Below are positions 33,278-44,960 of a DNA stretch of 64,000 bases, piece after piece. A program made the position numbers and the translations under genes. The stretch comes from Chrysopogon serrulatus (taxonomy: Eukaryota; Streptophyta; Magnoliopsida; Poales; Poaceae), in NCBI GenBank assembly GCA_015844335.1, contig JADLZL010006942.1:372001-436000 (forward strand), written 5' to 3'. Position 1 is the first letter of the stretch. Each line of letters starts with the position of its first letter. Below the pieces are notes generated by a model. That model worked only from the letters and a program-made list of their open reading frames with translations, had not been told where the DNA came from and did not search any database.

Positions 33278-34391
33278 ATGCTCTGTGGCGCAGCGCCGCT
33301 GAGCAACCGACGCCTTCGTCGCCTCCCTCGACCTAGCGACGATCTCCTCTCCTCGGCGCTTATCCCTTCTCCGTCCTCGGCGCCACCGCAGGACGCAGAT
33401 CCCGGCTTCCAGTCGGGCGTCACCGAGCTCTCCTACATCCACCACACGCTCCCTGACCCGCCCGTCTCCACCGACGGCGGCCTCTGCGTCCTCTTCGACG
33501 CCGACGGCGGGGGCGTCGACCGCCTCAGCCACCTCCCTAACTCGCTCCTCGTCGACAACGCCGTCCTCCACCCCAACTCGAACCGCTTGACAGGCTGCTG
33601 GAGCAGATCCGCCTGCAGCAGCAGGGCCGCTCCCGCCTGCTGCGGCTGCGCCTCGCCCGCCCGCTCCTCGCCAACAACGACCCCGGTGGCTGCCTTCCGG
33701 CCTCCGTCTTCGCCACCCTCCACTCCTTCGTCTCTGCCTCCGCTTCCAAATCCAAGGGCGCCGCCAAATCCCTCGCGGACCACGACCCGTCCGCGGACTC
33801 CTCCTCCTCGTACATCGTGGTGGCCGACCAGGACTCCTCCTCCGTCACCTCCCGCATCAACCGCCCCTTCCTCGTCCGCCGAGTGCGCTCGCCCCTTCAC
33901 CGACATCGCTACCGCGCGCATGGCCAGCATCACAACGCGCGTCCTCTCCCTCATCCACATCATCGTCGGCAGGGGCATCCACGTCACCAAGCGTGACCTC
34001 TTCTACACCTTCTTCCAGCTTACCGAGCTCCAGGTTGTCACTCGAGCCACAGCCACCCCCCATTGGCGGCACCGAGTTCCTCTCTGAGATGCACACCAGG
34101 TGTTCGATGCTGTGCCTCTACCAGACCTTTGGGAGCCAACTTCACATCGCTGGTGAGATTTCTGCTTCATCAGAGGATACGATTTTGTTGTGTCCTGCCA
34201 CAAGCACAAGCGATGCCTACAAGGTGTTCAAGGTAATGCCAGTGTTCCTATTTCTTCCTCCCAGCTCCGGCAATTCTGTATGGAACTTGTACAGTGTGCC
34301 TGAGTTAAGATCATTGGCATGGCTACCATTTCAATATAAAAGAGATGGTAAGTTTCTGAAATCTCCATGGCCACCTCCAACTCAAGATTAA
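33278..34391 (+). pseudogene. Chimeric pseudogene with a TOP6A/SPO11-like segment
   Basis: A GC-rich coding-like stretch has several frames. Around 33889-34011 it reads FTDIATARMASITTRVLSLIH and then HVTKRDLFYT. This is the very conserved entry of the plant topoisomerase VI subunit A / SPO11 winged-helix region, where the catalytic Tyr lies in DLFYT. The homology stops right after DLFYT and the following coding matter is unrelated. The upstream 33395-33880 part (VTELSYIHHTLPDPP, then LLEQIRLQQQGRSR in another frame) is not recognised. The fusion of pieces and the frame breaks near 33587 and 33880 mark it as a pseudogene or captured mosaic. Confidence 0.5.
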
Positions 34392-34399
34392 TGCAAGGG

Positions 34400-36705
34400 T
34401 GGTGACCCATGTTTTTAAATCGTTGGTCAGTTCATGGGCTGTCACTCCGATCGTCCATATAATCGTCCAGCATATAGCAGGACTATATATCATATAATGG
34501 TGTTAGGATTGACTATATTTTGGTGCCATGGAGCCTTGGCCACCACCTGTTAGTGACATGATTGAAACCCAAGCAGTCAAGAAGAAATACAACCAGGTTT
34601 CGAATTTGGCGGAGGGCCTTATCTAGGCCGATTAAGAGCAATCAAACTGATGATACTGTGTTCAACTAAAAGATTTTTGCCTGTGCTGGTCATACAACCT
34701 CGAATTTTTTGCAATCAAATTGGTTGTTTTTTTGTGGTCATTTTTGATTGGTTGTTTTTGTACTGGACAGTGGAGGTTGGATACAGTTATAATCAGTGGT
34801 GAAGTTGGTGCTTTCATAATTCTAAGGAATTATTTGGTGGGCACTCAGTTTTACTCTCTATCTCAACAAAATCAGCGGTGTTTCAGGTGATGGTTTCAGG
34901 CTGGCAAAATGTTCAAGTACCGCAGCAACAGAAGTTCAGTGATGGCCCCTTGATTAGCAACCTGGAAAGCCAGCGAGTGATTCTTGGGCAAGTGGTGATC
35001 TGGGTATGAAATATATCAATGTGGAAACCGTATCAGTCAGTGGCTGCTACTCCACCGACACCAGCAGCGTCATTGTTGAATTTGTAGCATGTGATGATCT
35101 CCAGACTACTAACATGCTGCAGTCACCTGTTACATATGTTCAGGGTCTCTAGCAATCCACCCAATACTAGCAATGTCAGGTCTCAGCAAGGTAGTAATCT
35201 GTCAAAGCCTCCATGGTTTCAGTTTATTGATTTGGCTAGATCATGGTCTTAGAAGACACTTTTGAGTGATGGATTTCTGCTTGAGTCCTCACCCTGGCAC
35301 AATGAGTCTGTTATTTTTATGCAGTTGAAAATCCCTTGGCCTACAGCTATAGTTATGCATAGAAAGTGAATCTAAGCTGCTATCACTGCCATTTATTATT
35401 TTTAGAGTGGTTGTGCATGGACTGTTCAGTGACTGGCAAGAGCAACCACTGCCACCACCCAATTACAAAATGATGCTGTTGCTTTTATTATTAGCTGAGA
35501 TTACAGAACTTCTAGTCGTGTTCATTTTGTAGGAGACTAGGAATTGGTGGCTTTTTAAAGCCCTTAGTAAAAGTCGGTATTTGCAGCATAATATAAAGGG
35601 TGTGTTTGGGACTGCTTAGAATCAGATTCTAGGTGAAAATAATCAAGAATAGAATCAGATTCTAGGTGAAAATAATCAATAACCCCACTGAAACGGTCTT
35701 GATTATTTTTAGATTGTTCAGGAATCGGGCAGGGAAAAGAATCGAACTTGGGGCCTATTTGGAACCGCTTATCTAAGAATCGATTTTAGTTTGATCATAA
35801 TTTTTTTGATAAGCTGCGACCTATGAAGAATCTAATGTCTAGGTGTTTGACAGTCTTGATTATTTCTCATAGATTCTCCATTGTGAGCGTAAAATGACAT
35901 GTATACCCTGAGGATGATGAGTGCTTATTTTTATTGACTGAGCACTAGCTCAATGTAATTATGGTAACAGTTTTTTTTGTAACATAAAAAGTTTGTTGTA
36001 TAACTAAAAAAAAAGTAATTGCATCGGCATTTTAACAGTATCACGTCACATCTTCTTGAGATCGAATTGATTGTATGGAAAAAAAACCAATTGTGTGTCA
36101 CCGGCCTCAATCGAACCTAAATCTCTGCCTCTGTATGAGTACTGAGTCTATGAAGGTGGAATGATCCAGCAGTTGTATGACTAGAAACATTAATGCAGCC
36201 AGGATGAAGCCACTGAAATCTGGTGCATGGACAGTATCATAGAGAATGTATTTTCTTGCCACTAATAGATGCACCATGTTACTAGCTGAATATATTATAA
36301 TGTATTTTCTTGCCACTAATAGATGTACGATGTTACTAGCTGAATATATTATACCTTGCATCATTTGACAATTGACATGGCCGTTGCAAATTCCCATTTT
36401 CCAATCTCAATGATTGCTAGATATAAATCGGCATTACATTGATGCAGCATATGTTGTTCAGGCAACTTCAGAACACGACATCCCTGAAAATCCATCATAT
36501 GGTCAGCATTGTGACCAAATGGCCACCATGAATGTAACATGGTTGCAGCAGGAATATGAACCAAACCCTTCCCGTTCATTGGTGGTGTCCAAGGAAATAT
36601 AACCCCCAATTGATAGCACTGGGACAACCAAATTGTACCCTTAAGTAATCCTTGAAGACTATCTGGCAGGGCAGGACCCCATGGCTTCTAAAAAAGCTTC
36701 AACCT
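34400..36705. other. Intergenic with gene-fragment-like and MITE-like pieces
   Basis: At 35600-35830 a direct repeat (AGAATCAGATTCTAGGTGAA twice, at 35609 and 35650) begins a module with GGGGCCTATTTGGAACCGCTTATCT. It resembles hAT-type MITE ends and is shared with about 32820-32890. At 36246-36352 a phrase of about 67 bases (GTATTTTCTTGCCACTAATA...) is tandemly duplicated. I find no complete gene. Confidence 0.4.
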
Positions 36706-36707
36706 TA

Positions 36708-37690
36708 TCTTATTATTACTAATTAGAGGCTCTAGTGGAGTTTTCACGTTAATTCTCACAAGACACTCTTACTAATTAGCGGCACCATGTTAATTCTCAC
36801 CGAACGCGCTAAGGAAAAAGATAAATCCTAAAAATTCTCACAATAATCAGAAATATCCAGTCTTTGATTTGATACCTTGTAATCGCCAATCAATAATAAC
36901 CATTAGATATGTTCTGATTTATAAAAGTTACCCACCTCTTCATTATAAGATATATAATAAAGTAACCCCCTAATCTTGCATGTAAATTACCCACTTTTAC
37001 CATTTGAAAAGATAATTAAAAAATAACCTCCTAAATTAGCATCTAAATTACCCACCAGTGCCATTATGAAAAATACGTCCAAATAACCCCTAATTTTGTA
37101 TCTACATTATACAACTCTAACATTATGAAAGATAATTTAAAGTAACACCCTAATATTTTTTATAGATTACCTGCATTTTCTATTATAAAAGATATTATAA
37201 TGTAAAAACCTTTTAATTTGTAACTAAACTATTCATTTAGTTGTTATATAAAATAAACAAAAATATCTCTCAAATCTACATGTAAATGCATTAAAATATT
37301 AAAAAACTCACCCAATAACATAAAGCATGCTATATATATTTCTAGATTATATACACTCTAACATTGTTAAGTTAAAAATAGGCATAATACTATGTACCAC
37401 CATGTAAACCAAGTAACATGTTTATATTAGGATAAATGTTTATTTTAATAGCTTGTCAAGTGCAAAATATTTCTTGACGAACTATATAACAATGACACTG
37501 ATAAATTCAATTTAAGTTATATTAATGCATCATGATAATAAATTTTTAATTTGTTATCTTAAATAACTTTATACAGTTTGACAAAAATGCTTCATAATAA
37601 TATTAACAATTTATTTTAAGCACTATATATTTTATAAAACAATAGAACTATATATAATTATTTGATATAACAAATTCAACATCTTGATAT
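36708..37690 (+). mobile_element. Helitron-like 5'-end fragment (copy 2 of 3)
   Basis: It starts A|TCTTATTATTACTAATTAG and follows the same order of AT-rich repeats as 12896-13720, including the shared phrase TATGTACCACCATGTA near 37392. No CTRR 3' end was found. Confidence 0.4.
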
Positions 37691-37694
37691 TAAG

Positions 37695-39760
37695 TCTGGT
37701 TTTGGCCCCTCAACTATCATGTTCATCTAATTTGACCTTCAACTACAAAACCGCTGGATCCAGCGACCCCAACATTCAAAACCGTTCACTTTTGACACCT
37801 GGGCATAAGTGAGGCTTTTTTTCTGACGTGGACCTGGTTTTGACACCACCGCGCTGCTGTTGACCGCCACGTAGGACGCCGGCGCAGGCAGAAAAAAGGA
37901 GCCCGACCCACTTAGCCCCCCCTCTGCCTCTCATCTCCCCTTCCCCGAACCCTAGCCACTACGATCTTAATAGTTCATTCGCCACCACCGACTCTCCCGG
38001 TGGTGGTGCAGCCCTTCCTGATGTCGGCCCCTCTCCGGCTGCCACATCCGTAGTGGCCGCCCATCACTTGGGAGTTCTTCGGTGCTGCCGTCGCTTGTAG
38101 AAATGGCGACCTCAAGTAGATCATCTAGCAGGAGTTTTGGATGCCAAGCTTCTTGGGATTGCCATGGCAATTCGTCCTCACGCATCCCTTATCGTGAAGG
38201 CCCACTGGAGTACACCCCAGTACTGTTATGCAGATGCGGTGCAAAAGCTAATAGGTTCATATCGTGGAGGGATTTGAACCTAGGAATGCGGTATCTGATC
38301 AGTGCGCATGGGCTCGTGTAAGTTGTTGTCCTCATCTATTCCAAGTTTGTAGATGCATCATTGGTTCAATGTGTCTCTGATTTAGTGGTCATTGGTGCGT
38401 TGCATAGGATGGTGTTTGTGACTTCTATAGATGAGTGGATCCGCCTATATATGTGCAATGGGCCAGCACGGCCCGGCACAGCCCGGGCCCGTGCCTGGCA
38501 CGACACGAAAGGGCACGGCCCTAAAGGGCCCAAGGGCCGCCTTGCCGGGCCGCTATACGGGCTCGTGCCGTGCTTTGCCCGGCCTAGGCACGGCCCTCCG
38601 GGCCGTTTTTCGTGCCGGGCCGGCCCGAAAAGCACGGCCCATATAGCATCTCGGGCCAGCCCGTGGCCCCTCAAGCCTCGGCGGGGGCTTGCGGTGCGGC
38701 GCCGCCGCCCGCTTCGATGGCGCACGCCGTGGTGCGAGCGTTGTCGGCGTCGCTGCCACCGCGCTCCAGGCGGCGTCGCGCTGCGAGCCGCTTATCGGAG
38801 ATGGAGCGAGGGCAGCGCCGCCGCTAGATGGAGCGGGGCGCGTCTCCCCGCTTCGAGCCGCCGCCCGCCGGAGATGGCGCGCGCGTGGTGCGGCGTCGCC
38901 GGCGTCATCGCCACCGCAGCCCAGGCCGGGCGCGTCGCTGCAAAGGAGCCGCCTGGCCGGAGATGGAGCAGGTGGTGCCGCCGCTGGAGATGGAGCAGGC
39001 GTGTCTCCCCGCCTCGAGCCGCCGCCGCCGGAGATGGAGGAGGGGGGGGCTGCGCTGCCGCCGGAGATGGAGCCGGGCCACGCCACCGCCGGAGATGAGC
39101 AGGGGGCACGCTCGCCGCTTGAGCCGCCGGGCTGAGCTGCCACCGCCGCGCCGGTGCCGGGCGCGAGTCGCGTGTGATGGCATCGGGAGAGAAAGGGTGG
39201 GGCGGTGGGGGAATTGTGGGGAAAGTTAGGGTTAGGGTGCGTGGGCTATTAGCAGGCGTATTGGCATTGGCACCGGGCCACCTTCCAATTGTCGTGCCGT
39301 GTCGGGCCAGCCCGCGTGCTCGAGCGGCAGCCCAGGCACGGCCCGCAAACCGTGCCGTGTCGGCCCGTGGCACGCGCAGGCCGTGCCGGGCCGTGCTCAT
39401 GCCGGGCCAAAATCGTCGGGCTCGTGCCGGGCCGCCGTGCCACGGGCTGCATGCTCATATATGGATCAGCCAAACAGCAGCTTCTTCTTGATTTGCGAGA
39501 TGCAGTGAAGTACTGGAAGCGTGCAACTGGAGTACCTGAACTGATGTTGGAAGATGCAAGAAGGGAGAATGGAAGACTTCTGGGAAGAAGAAAGAAGGGA
39601 GAATGAAAGATTGTAGCTTGAGCTCGAAGGTGCTGTCAGGCATAATGAAGACAGTGATGCCATGTTTGTTGGAGCCAATCGAGATTTGGCCACTATGCAA
39701 GTTGATTTTCTGTTGGTAGCTTAGTCTCAAGCTGAGTTAGAGGTGAGGTCACATGATCCC
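37695..39760 (+). pseudogene. zf-GRF-domain gene (transposon-associated type), split by an insertion
   Basis: 37695-37830 resembles MULE-type terminal DNA of grasses (TGGTTTTGGCCCCTCAACTA...). At 38104-38321 a reading frame encodes MATSSRSSSRSFG, then PLEYTPVLLCRCGAKANRFISW. This is a GRF-type zinc finger in which the last Cys-bearing strand is altered (GMRYLISAHG). After an intron-like gap, DEWIRLYM (38432-38455) is followed, beyond the inserted hAT-like element, by the family's Leu/Arg-rich coil (LLLDLRDAVKYWKR, 39484 onward), Glu/Arg-rich to 39600. It is a broken relic of a common transposon-carried gene family. Confidence 0.55.
38454..39455. mobile_element. hAT-like non-autonomous element with GGCCCGGCACG-rich ends
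   Basis: The ends carry dense inverted GGCCCGGCACGG/CCGTGCCGGGCC motifs (left 38458-38650, right 39280-39450), characteristic of a grass hAT group. The flanking octamers TATATATG (38446-38453) and CATATATG (39456-39463) match at 7 of 8 positions, as expected for an 8-bp target duplication. The interior has degenerate repeats of GCCGCCGGAGATGGAG (38790-39110). Long open frames here are a GC artefact. Confidence 0.6.
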
Positions 39761-39769
39761 TTTCATACA

Positions 39770-40772
39770 TGCTCAGTCCACAATCCGGAGGGCCTCGCAA
39801 GATTACAAGCCCCTAGCGTGTACAAGCAATGGTGCGCACAAGCACCAATGGATACGTGGTACGCAAACCTCCCCAAACACTAGGCCTAAACCTAGAGCAA
39901 GTGCTTAAGTGATGGTCTAACTAGTCTACACACTTCGCAAAGCACTATTACTAATCACCTAATCTTCTCTTGAGCACAGGCTAGAGAATTTGGGAGAGTG
40001 TCTCTACACTCCTACAACTTTAGCACACTCCAACCATAACAAATGAGCCGGCCAAGGTGGGTATATATAGCCTTAACTCCAAATGTAGCCGTTGGGCAAG
40101 TCTGCAGCTTTCTGTAGTAGCATCAGAAATTCTGGTGACCCCACCCGAGTTTTCTGGTCGTGACTGCCAAACGTCGACTAGCCATTTGAATATAGCCGTT
40201 GGATCAGCCGTTCGTTGAAGCCTTTTGTTCGTTGAACATCGGAAGTTTCCGGTGGCTTTTCTGTGCTCTCAGGTTCTCTGCTTGAGAACCACCAGAGAAG
40301 CCTTTTCTCTGGTGCAGAGCACCAAACTATTCTCGAGCTTCCTCGAGCTCTCTGTAGCACCTCCTGAGACCCCACACTTTCTTTCTGTTCCAGTGAGGTG
40401 AACTTCACTGCAGGATCAATTTCGCCCTTGACCGCTTTATGCGGTGGCCTTGGCAGGCAGGCACCGGATAAATCCGGTTCTATTGTTGCAGCTTCTATCT
40501 TCTCCATTTCTTCGCGTCTAAGCTTATTCTGCCTTGGACCTCTAGCATGTCTTGTAGGTCTTTAGCATGTCTTGTAGGTCTTCAACATGTCTTCTAATGT
40601 CTTACTTGACATATTGATCACTCCGATCTTCTTGTTGACTAAGTCCAAGCCAACCTTGCATCCATTGAACTAAATCTTGTATACTTGAAAACATTATTGG
40701 TCCAAATGGTCATGTTGTTATTCAAATACCAAAATCACACAATGGCCCATGCGAGGTGCCATTTTTCTTACA
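39770..40772 (-). mobile_element. Probable solo LTR (Ty1/copia-type)
   Basis: Read on the minus strand it starts TGTAAGAAAAATGGCACCTC (from 40772), has a TATA box GGCTATATATACCC (about 40057-40070), and ends near 39770 after GGACTGAGCATGTATGAAAGG. It has no internal coding. I could not verify a target duplication, so the left border is approximate. Confidence 0.45.
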
Positions 40773-41497
40773 CTTAATGTAAGATGCTTGCAGTTTTCTA
40801 TAAGATGGGCACCTGAGCCATTCCCTTGTTTAAAATGGATTCTTAGGCCACGATAAGAATTAGGTGGAAGGCCAAAATAGATGAGTTGCAATCCCTTGGG
40901 TGTTACTGCCTCCTATTTACTTAGCCTGGCTAAAAAAATTGTTGTTTGGCTACCTATATAAAAATATGTTGAGATAAAAATAATACAAGGCTATGAGCAT
41001 GATTTTTATTTGTACAAGTATAGTCTTCAAGTTCTTTAAAATGCATTAATACCAGTTGGTACGTACTAATCCTATACTAATAACATCATTAACTAAGTAA
41101 ATGTCTGCATCCAGCAAGCTTGGCTCTTAAGAAACGTCCAAAAATCTAATAAGTATTTGTGGAGCCAGGCTAAGAGTCCCCGTTTGCATTCTCGCGAGCC
41201 AAGACTAGAAGGCACTATAGACAACCAAACAACAGAAACTTGTATCCCACTAGCCTAGTTGGGGCATATACGTACAACCAACCAATCACGCCCAAAAATA
41301 ATATGATTTTAGCGTACGTAGTACCAAGTCTAATCCTTTGGAGTTTGATAAAATTTGTAAAAGAAAATTGGTGTTATAAATGTCAATATTTTTCTCTTTT
41401 TTTGGTGAAACTACTCCAAGATGGAATGTGGCGCTGAACAAAGCAAAGCATCAGATGCTTATGCTTTTTTATCTTATATATAAAAGGTAGCTGCTTG
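40773..41497. other. Intergenic, upstream of sHSP copy B
   Basis: AT-rich with no gene seen. Confidence 0.4.
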
Positions 41498-41655
41498 CTG
41501 TTCACTTCAGCAGATTATTATATTCCGAACCGGCAGGCGAAGCAATAGTACCCAGCACATGCGCCCCTTCTGCGTCTCCCCTCTCCCGGCAGCTTGCTGT
41601 TCACTTCAGCAAAATATAATATTCCGAACTGGCAGGCCAAGCAACGCTACCAAGC
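41498..41655 (+). promoter_or_regulatory. Tandemly duplicated promoter segment of sHSP copy B
   Basis: A module CTTGCTGTTCACTTCAGCA...ATATTCCGAAC.GGCAGGC.AAGCAA occurs at about 41498-41547 and again at about 41592-41646. Each copy contains a TTC..GAA-type word (ATTCCGAAC), part of a heat-shock-element pattern, but no full three-unit HSE is present. Whether it is functional is unknown. Confidence 0.5.
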
Positions 41656-41736
41656 GCGCGTGCACACACACAAGAACATGGCCCAGCCCGCACGCAAGGC
41701 CCTGCCCAGCCCGCACGCAAAGCCCTGCCCCCGGCC

Positions 41737-41748
41737 TCTATATAAGGC
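41737..41748 (+). promoter_or_regulatory. TATA box of sHSP copy B
   Basis: TCTATATAAGGC lies about 100 bases before the ATG at 41843. A (CGT)n microsatellite (about 41781-41804) lies in the leader. Confidence 0.7.
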
Positions 41749-41842
41749 ACGCACGCACGCATGCACGATGCAGCATCAGAGTCGTCGTCGTCGTCGTCGT
41801 CGTACGTCCTTGTAGCTAGCAGTAGCGGGCCGGGATAGATAG

Positions 41843-43262
41843 ATGGCAATGTTGAGCTCCTACACCCTTCTGAGCCGCGCGCCGGCGCCGGCGCCGGCGC
41901 CAGTGCTGGCAAAGTCCTCTCCCGCCGGCGCAGTGCAGCTCCGCCTCCGCAGCAGACAACCACCGGCAGCGGCGGCTTCAGTAGCGGCTCTGCGTTGCAA
42001 CGAGTCCCGGTCCCGGGCTGCCCTCTTCGCGTGCCATGCCAACAATGATAAGGACACGTCCGACGTCGTCGACATCGAACACGGTAAGCTGTAGCTCCGT
42101 CCTGTACGTAGTACTACACGTATGTACTGCATACGTACGTTAACTATAAATTGCTAACAGATTTACTAGTTCGTAGTCGTCTGAGAGTTTGTTTTCTTGT
42201 CAGTCATCTATTGTGGTGGTACGTCGGATGCGAGATGAAGAGCTCTGGATGATGATTCACTCCTCTTTCTGTATTTCTTTTAATAGACCTCTGTCTGTGT
42301 GTTGTCCTGATAAGACCATCCATGTGTGGTGACTGATGGTTAAACAAACTTTCAGTCACCTGCATGCCACAGAGACAGACTCAATTACTAAATCTATTTA
42401 TCAGATCCACAAATACGAACGTAATCTTATAGGAAAAATACTTTCTGCTCTCAGGTCGTGAGTCTAGCTACTCTCATGCATATATAAAGAGGTATGGATT
42501 TACGGTGAATCACTTAAAAGTTTATAGACTCCAAAATTATTTTTTAGAGTTGATGAACCTAGGTGAACCCCTGCATAAGTTAATGGACCTCCAGTGGCAG
42601 AGCCACTGCCTGGCCACCCCGGGCTGCCGGCTGGGCTTGTTGGCAAACTTAGAAGAAAATTTTCTCTGTATCAAAGAAGAATACCATAATTTACTAGCTA
42701 GGTAAATATTTCTGTGTAACGAGCATCATATCGCCCAGGCTCTGAAAATTAAAGCTTCCCCTCCACTGTAGTCCTCTGATGTAGTCATATAATAATTCAA
42801 GTACGTAACCTGAATGCATGTTATATAAGCATACACACCAAGCCCTCGTAAAAGATTTTTTTTTGAAAAAAGATAAGTGCTCGTAAAATTAAAGTAACGG
42901 CTTCATGATTTTGAATTCTGTCAAGTCCTGGAGGAGCCTTCCATCTGGGAAGTCAAGATCACGGCACAAAAGGACCGCACCATCCTCAAGCTCAGGGTGG
43001 GAGAGTCGTCGTCGACAAGCAAAGGCAAACTGAAGCTTACAACAACAGAGGACCAGGAGCGCCTTGTCATCAGGTACATCGGCGACAACAGCCCGGCGAG
43101 CGAGTTGAACATCGAACTGACGATACCCCCAGGCTGCGACGGAAAGAAGGCGCAGGGGTGGCTGTTGGCTGACGGCTGGCTGATTATTACTATCGCCAAG
43201 CCTAAGGAAGAAGAGGTCATCAAAGACGAATCTTCTGCTGTGGATGTGATAAAACCACAGTG

Positions 43263-43263
<1 letters not shown>
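41843..43263 (+). CDS. Small heat-shock protein (HSP20-like), probably organelle-targeted, copy B
   Basis: Exons are 41843-42083 and 42926-43263 (phase-1 intron of 842 bp, GTAAGC...TGTCAAG), giving 192 aa. Residues 1 to about 65 are rich in Ala, Ser, Arg and Pro and poor in acidic residues (MAMLSSYTLLSRAPAPAP...), which looks like a chloroplast or mitochondrial transit peptide. Residues about 78-175 form an alpha-crystallin-type beta-sandwich (IWEVKITAQKDRTILKLRVG; GWLLADGWLIITIAKPK), followed by an acidic tail. It is divergent from canonical plant HSP20s: no standard GVL motif (DGWLI instead) and no IXI tail motif. It acts presumably as an ATP-independent holdase. Copy A at 11658-12447 is its broken paralogue. 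Confidence 0.8.

Positions 43264-43264
<1 letters not shown>

Positions 43265-43304
<40 letters not shown>
43265..43304. repeat. (AC)n microsatellite
   Basis: About 19 AC units immediately follow the sHSP-B stop codon, inside the 3' UTR. Confidence 0.95.
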
Positions 43305-43305
<1 letters not shown>

Positions 43306-43598
43306 CGCTTCTGTTCTGGATTTGCGAATAATAATGTACTTACTTACAAGCAGCATATGCCTGTAGCTGCTTTTTACGATATGGTACGGTATTGACAACA
43401 AATAAATAAAGTAACTAATAATCTTGTACTCTGAGGACGTTTAATCATACATCTTCTACTGCCTACCTCATATTGTGGTTCAACTGGATCTTGGAATATA
43501 ATTAAGAGAAATTACATGATATAAAAATATAAATAACGACAAAAGGTGATGACACGCATGCCTACTTCCGGTACTAATAGAATAAAGCATGTTATTGA

Positions 43599-43860
43599 TC
43601 TTACTGTTAGCAGCTTGACGCCTCCGACGGAGTCAATATGTTAATCCCCACGACACCCGTTATAAAAGAAAAAGATAAATGCTAGAAAATCTTTCAAAAA
43701 AAACTAGAAACATTTATATCCTTTAATTTGGTAGACTATAATCATCGTCATCAATAAGCCATTGAACATATTTTGCTTATAAGAAATTATCCACATCTAC
43801 TATTATGAAATATGCATAAAAGTAACGCTCTAAATTTGCATCTAAATTGTGACAAACCGC
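43599..43860 (+). mobile_element. Helitron-like 5'-end fragment (copy 3 of 3)
   Basis: It starts A|TCTTACTGTTAGC after AATAGAATAAAGCATGTTATTG. The same flank precedes the copy at 12896, so the insertion predates the sHSP segmental duplication. It is truncated after GCATCTAAATTG. Confidence 0.4.
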
Positions 43861-44024
43861 CCAATTTATATAAGACTAAGTATGATTGTCCCCACTAAAA
43901 GTAATGACATGTGCATACCATTACTTATATAAACCCGGTAGTCCGTCGAGTACCACGAAGGGCCTCGATAAATCAACTTCACAATCAAGATCGTACATGA
44001 TTAAGGGAAACAACATACATCATA

Positions 44025-44194
44025 CTCCCTCCGTCCTAGGATATAAGGCAACCACCTCGGGTTCAAAGACCAAGAAATTCATTTAATTCTCTCTCTATGA
44101 CTGTATCGATGTACGTGTATCTAGAGAGAGCACGCCTTATATCATGGGATATGAATAAAAAGTGGTTACGCCTTATATTTTGAGACGGAGGGAG
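44025..44194. mobile_element. Stowaway-like MITE
   Basis: 170 bp with inverted termini CTCCCTCCGTCCTAGGATATAAGG / CGCCTTATATTTTGAGACGGAGGGAG. It is flanked by TA at 44023-44024 and 44195-44196. Confidence 0.85.
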
Positions 44195-44399
44195 TAATTA
44201 ATACATAGAGTTCACAGCAGAAGCTTAAGTTACAAACCAAGCTTACAACACTTATTCCAATACCATGTTCAAATTCGATACAAGAAAGCAACATAGTTAG
44301 TTTTGAAACTACCAGCGGCGTGCGCAGATCTGGCGTCGATAGGCTCGGCAGGCCTCATCGATGGGCTCAGTGGGCCCATAGATAGGTTTGTTTTTTATT

Positions 44400-44960
44400 T
44401 TTTTATTTTATTTACATAGAAGGGGCATATATGGCCGACTCTGTAAATGTTGATTAACACAGACGCGGGATCGTAGGCGCACGGCCTGCCCGCCTCCAGA
44501 AATCTTTTCTCACCGACTACAGAAATGAATCCTATAGTAGTGTCATGGCTTGAGCGGGCACATATAGAGCCTATCACTGCCAGCTGTTGGCTTGAGTCGG
44601 CAGTGATATGTGTACACCCACCTCCCTCCCATCTCAAGCATATTCATCCAAGGAGGGGCCTTTCCCTACCTCTTCCTCCATTGTTACGGTGTACACCCAT
44701 CTCCCTACCATCTCGGGCTTATTCATCCAAGGAGGCGCCTTTCCCCACCTTTTCCCCTATTGTTGCGGCCATTTTTCACCAAAAGACTCATGGAAGGTCT
44801 TTGATTTTGAAGGATGGGCATGATCTTCTTGCTTTAAGGTTAATAACAAGCATCCACTCCTTTAAATTTGTAGCTTGTTCAATTGTTTTGATGGCTAGAT
44901 TGCTTGATTCTCATGCTAGTTATTTCTTGGGATCAACTAAGATTTACATCCGCACTATGT
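44400..44960. mobile_element. CACTA-like terminal fragment
   Basis: GAATCCTATAGTAGTG at 44529-44544 is the inverted form of a CACTACTATAGGATTC end. Both sides carry GGCAGTGATA/TATCACTGCC subterminal-type words (44571-44610). The partner end is not found, so it is a rearranged piece. Confidence 0.4.
44609..44776. repeat. Tandem duplication of about 80-85 bp
   Basis: GTGTACACCCA.CTCCCT.CCATCTC..GC.TATTCATCCAAGGAGG...CCTTTCCC.ACCT occurs twice in succession (from 44609 and from 44690). Confidence 0.75.

Noticed and set aside
38361..39400. Several overlapping open frames up to 245 aa on both strands
   Set aside because: They lie inside the GC-rich hAT-like element, occur in most frames at once and encode only Arg/Pro/Ala low complexity.
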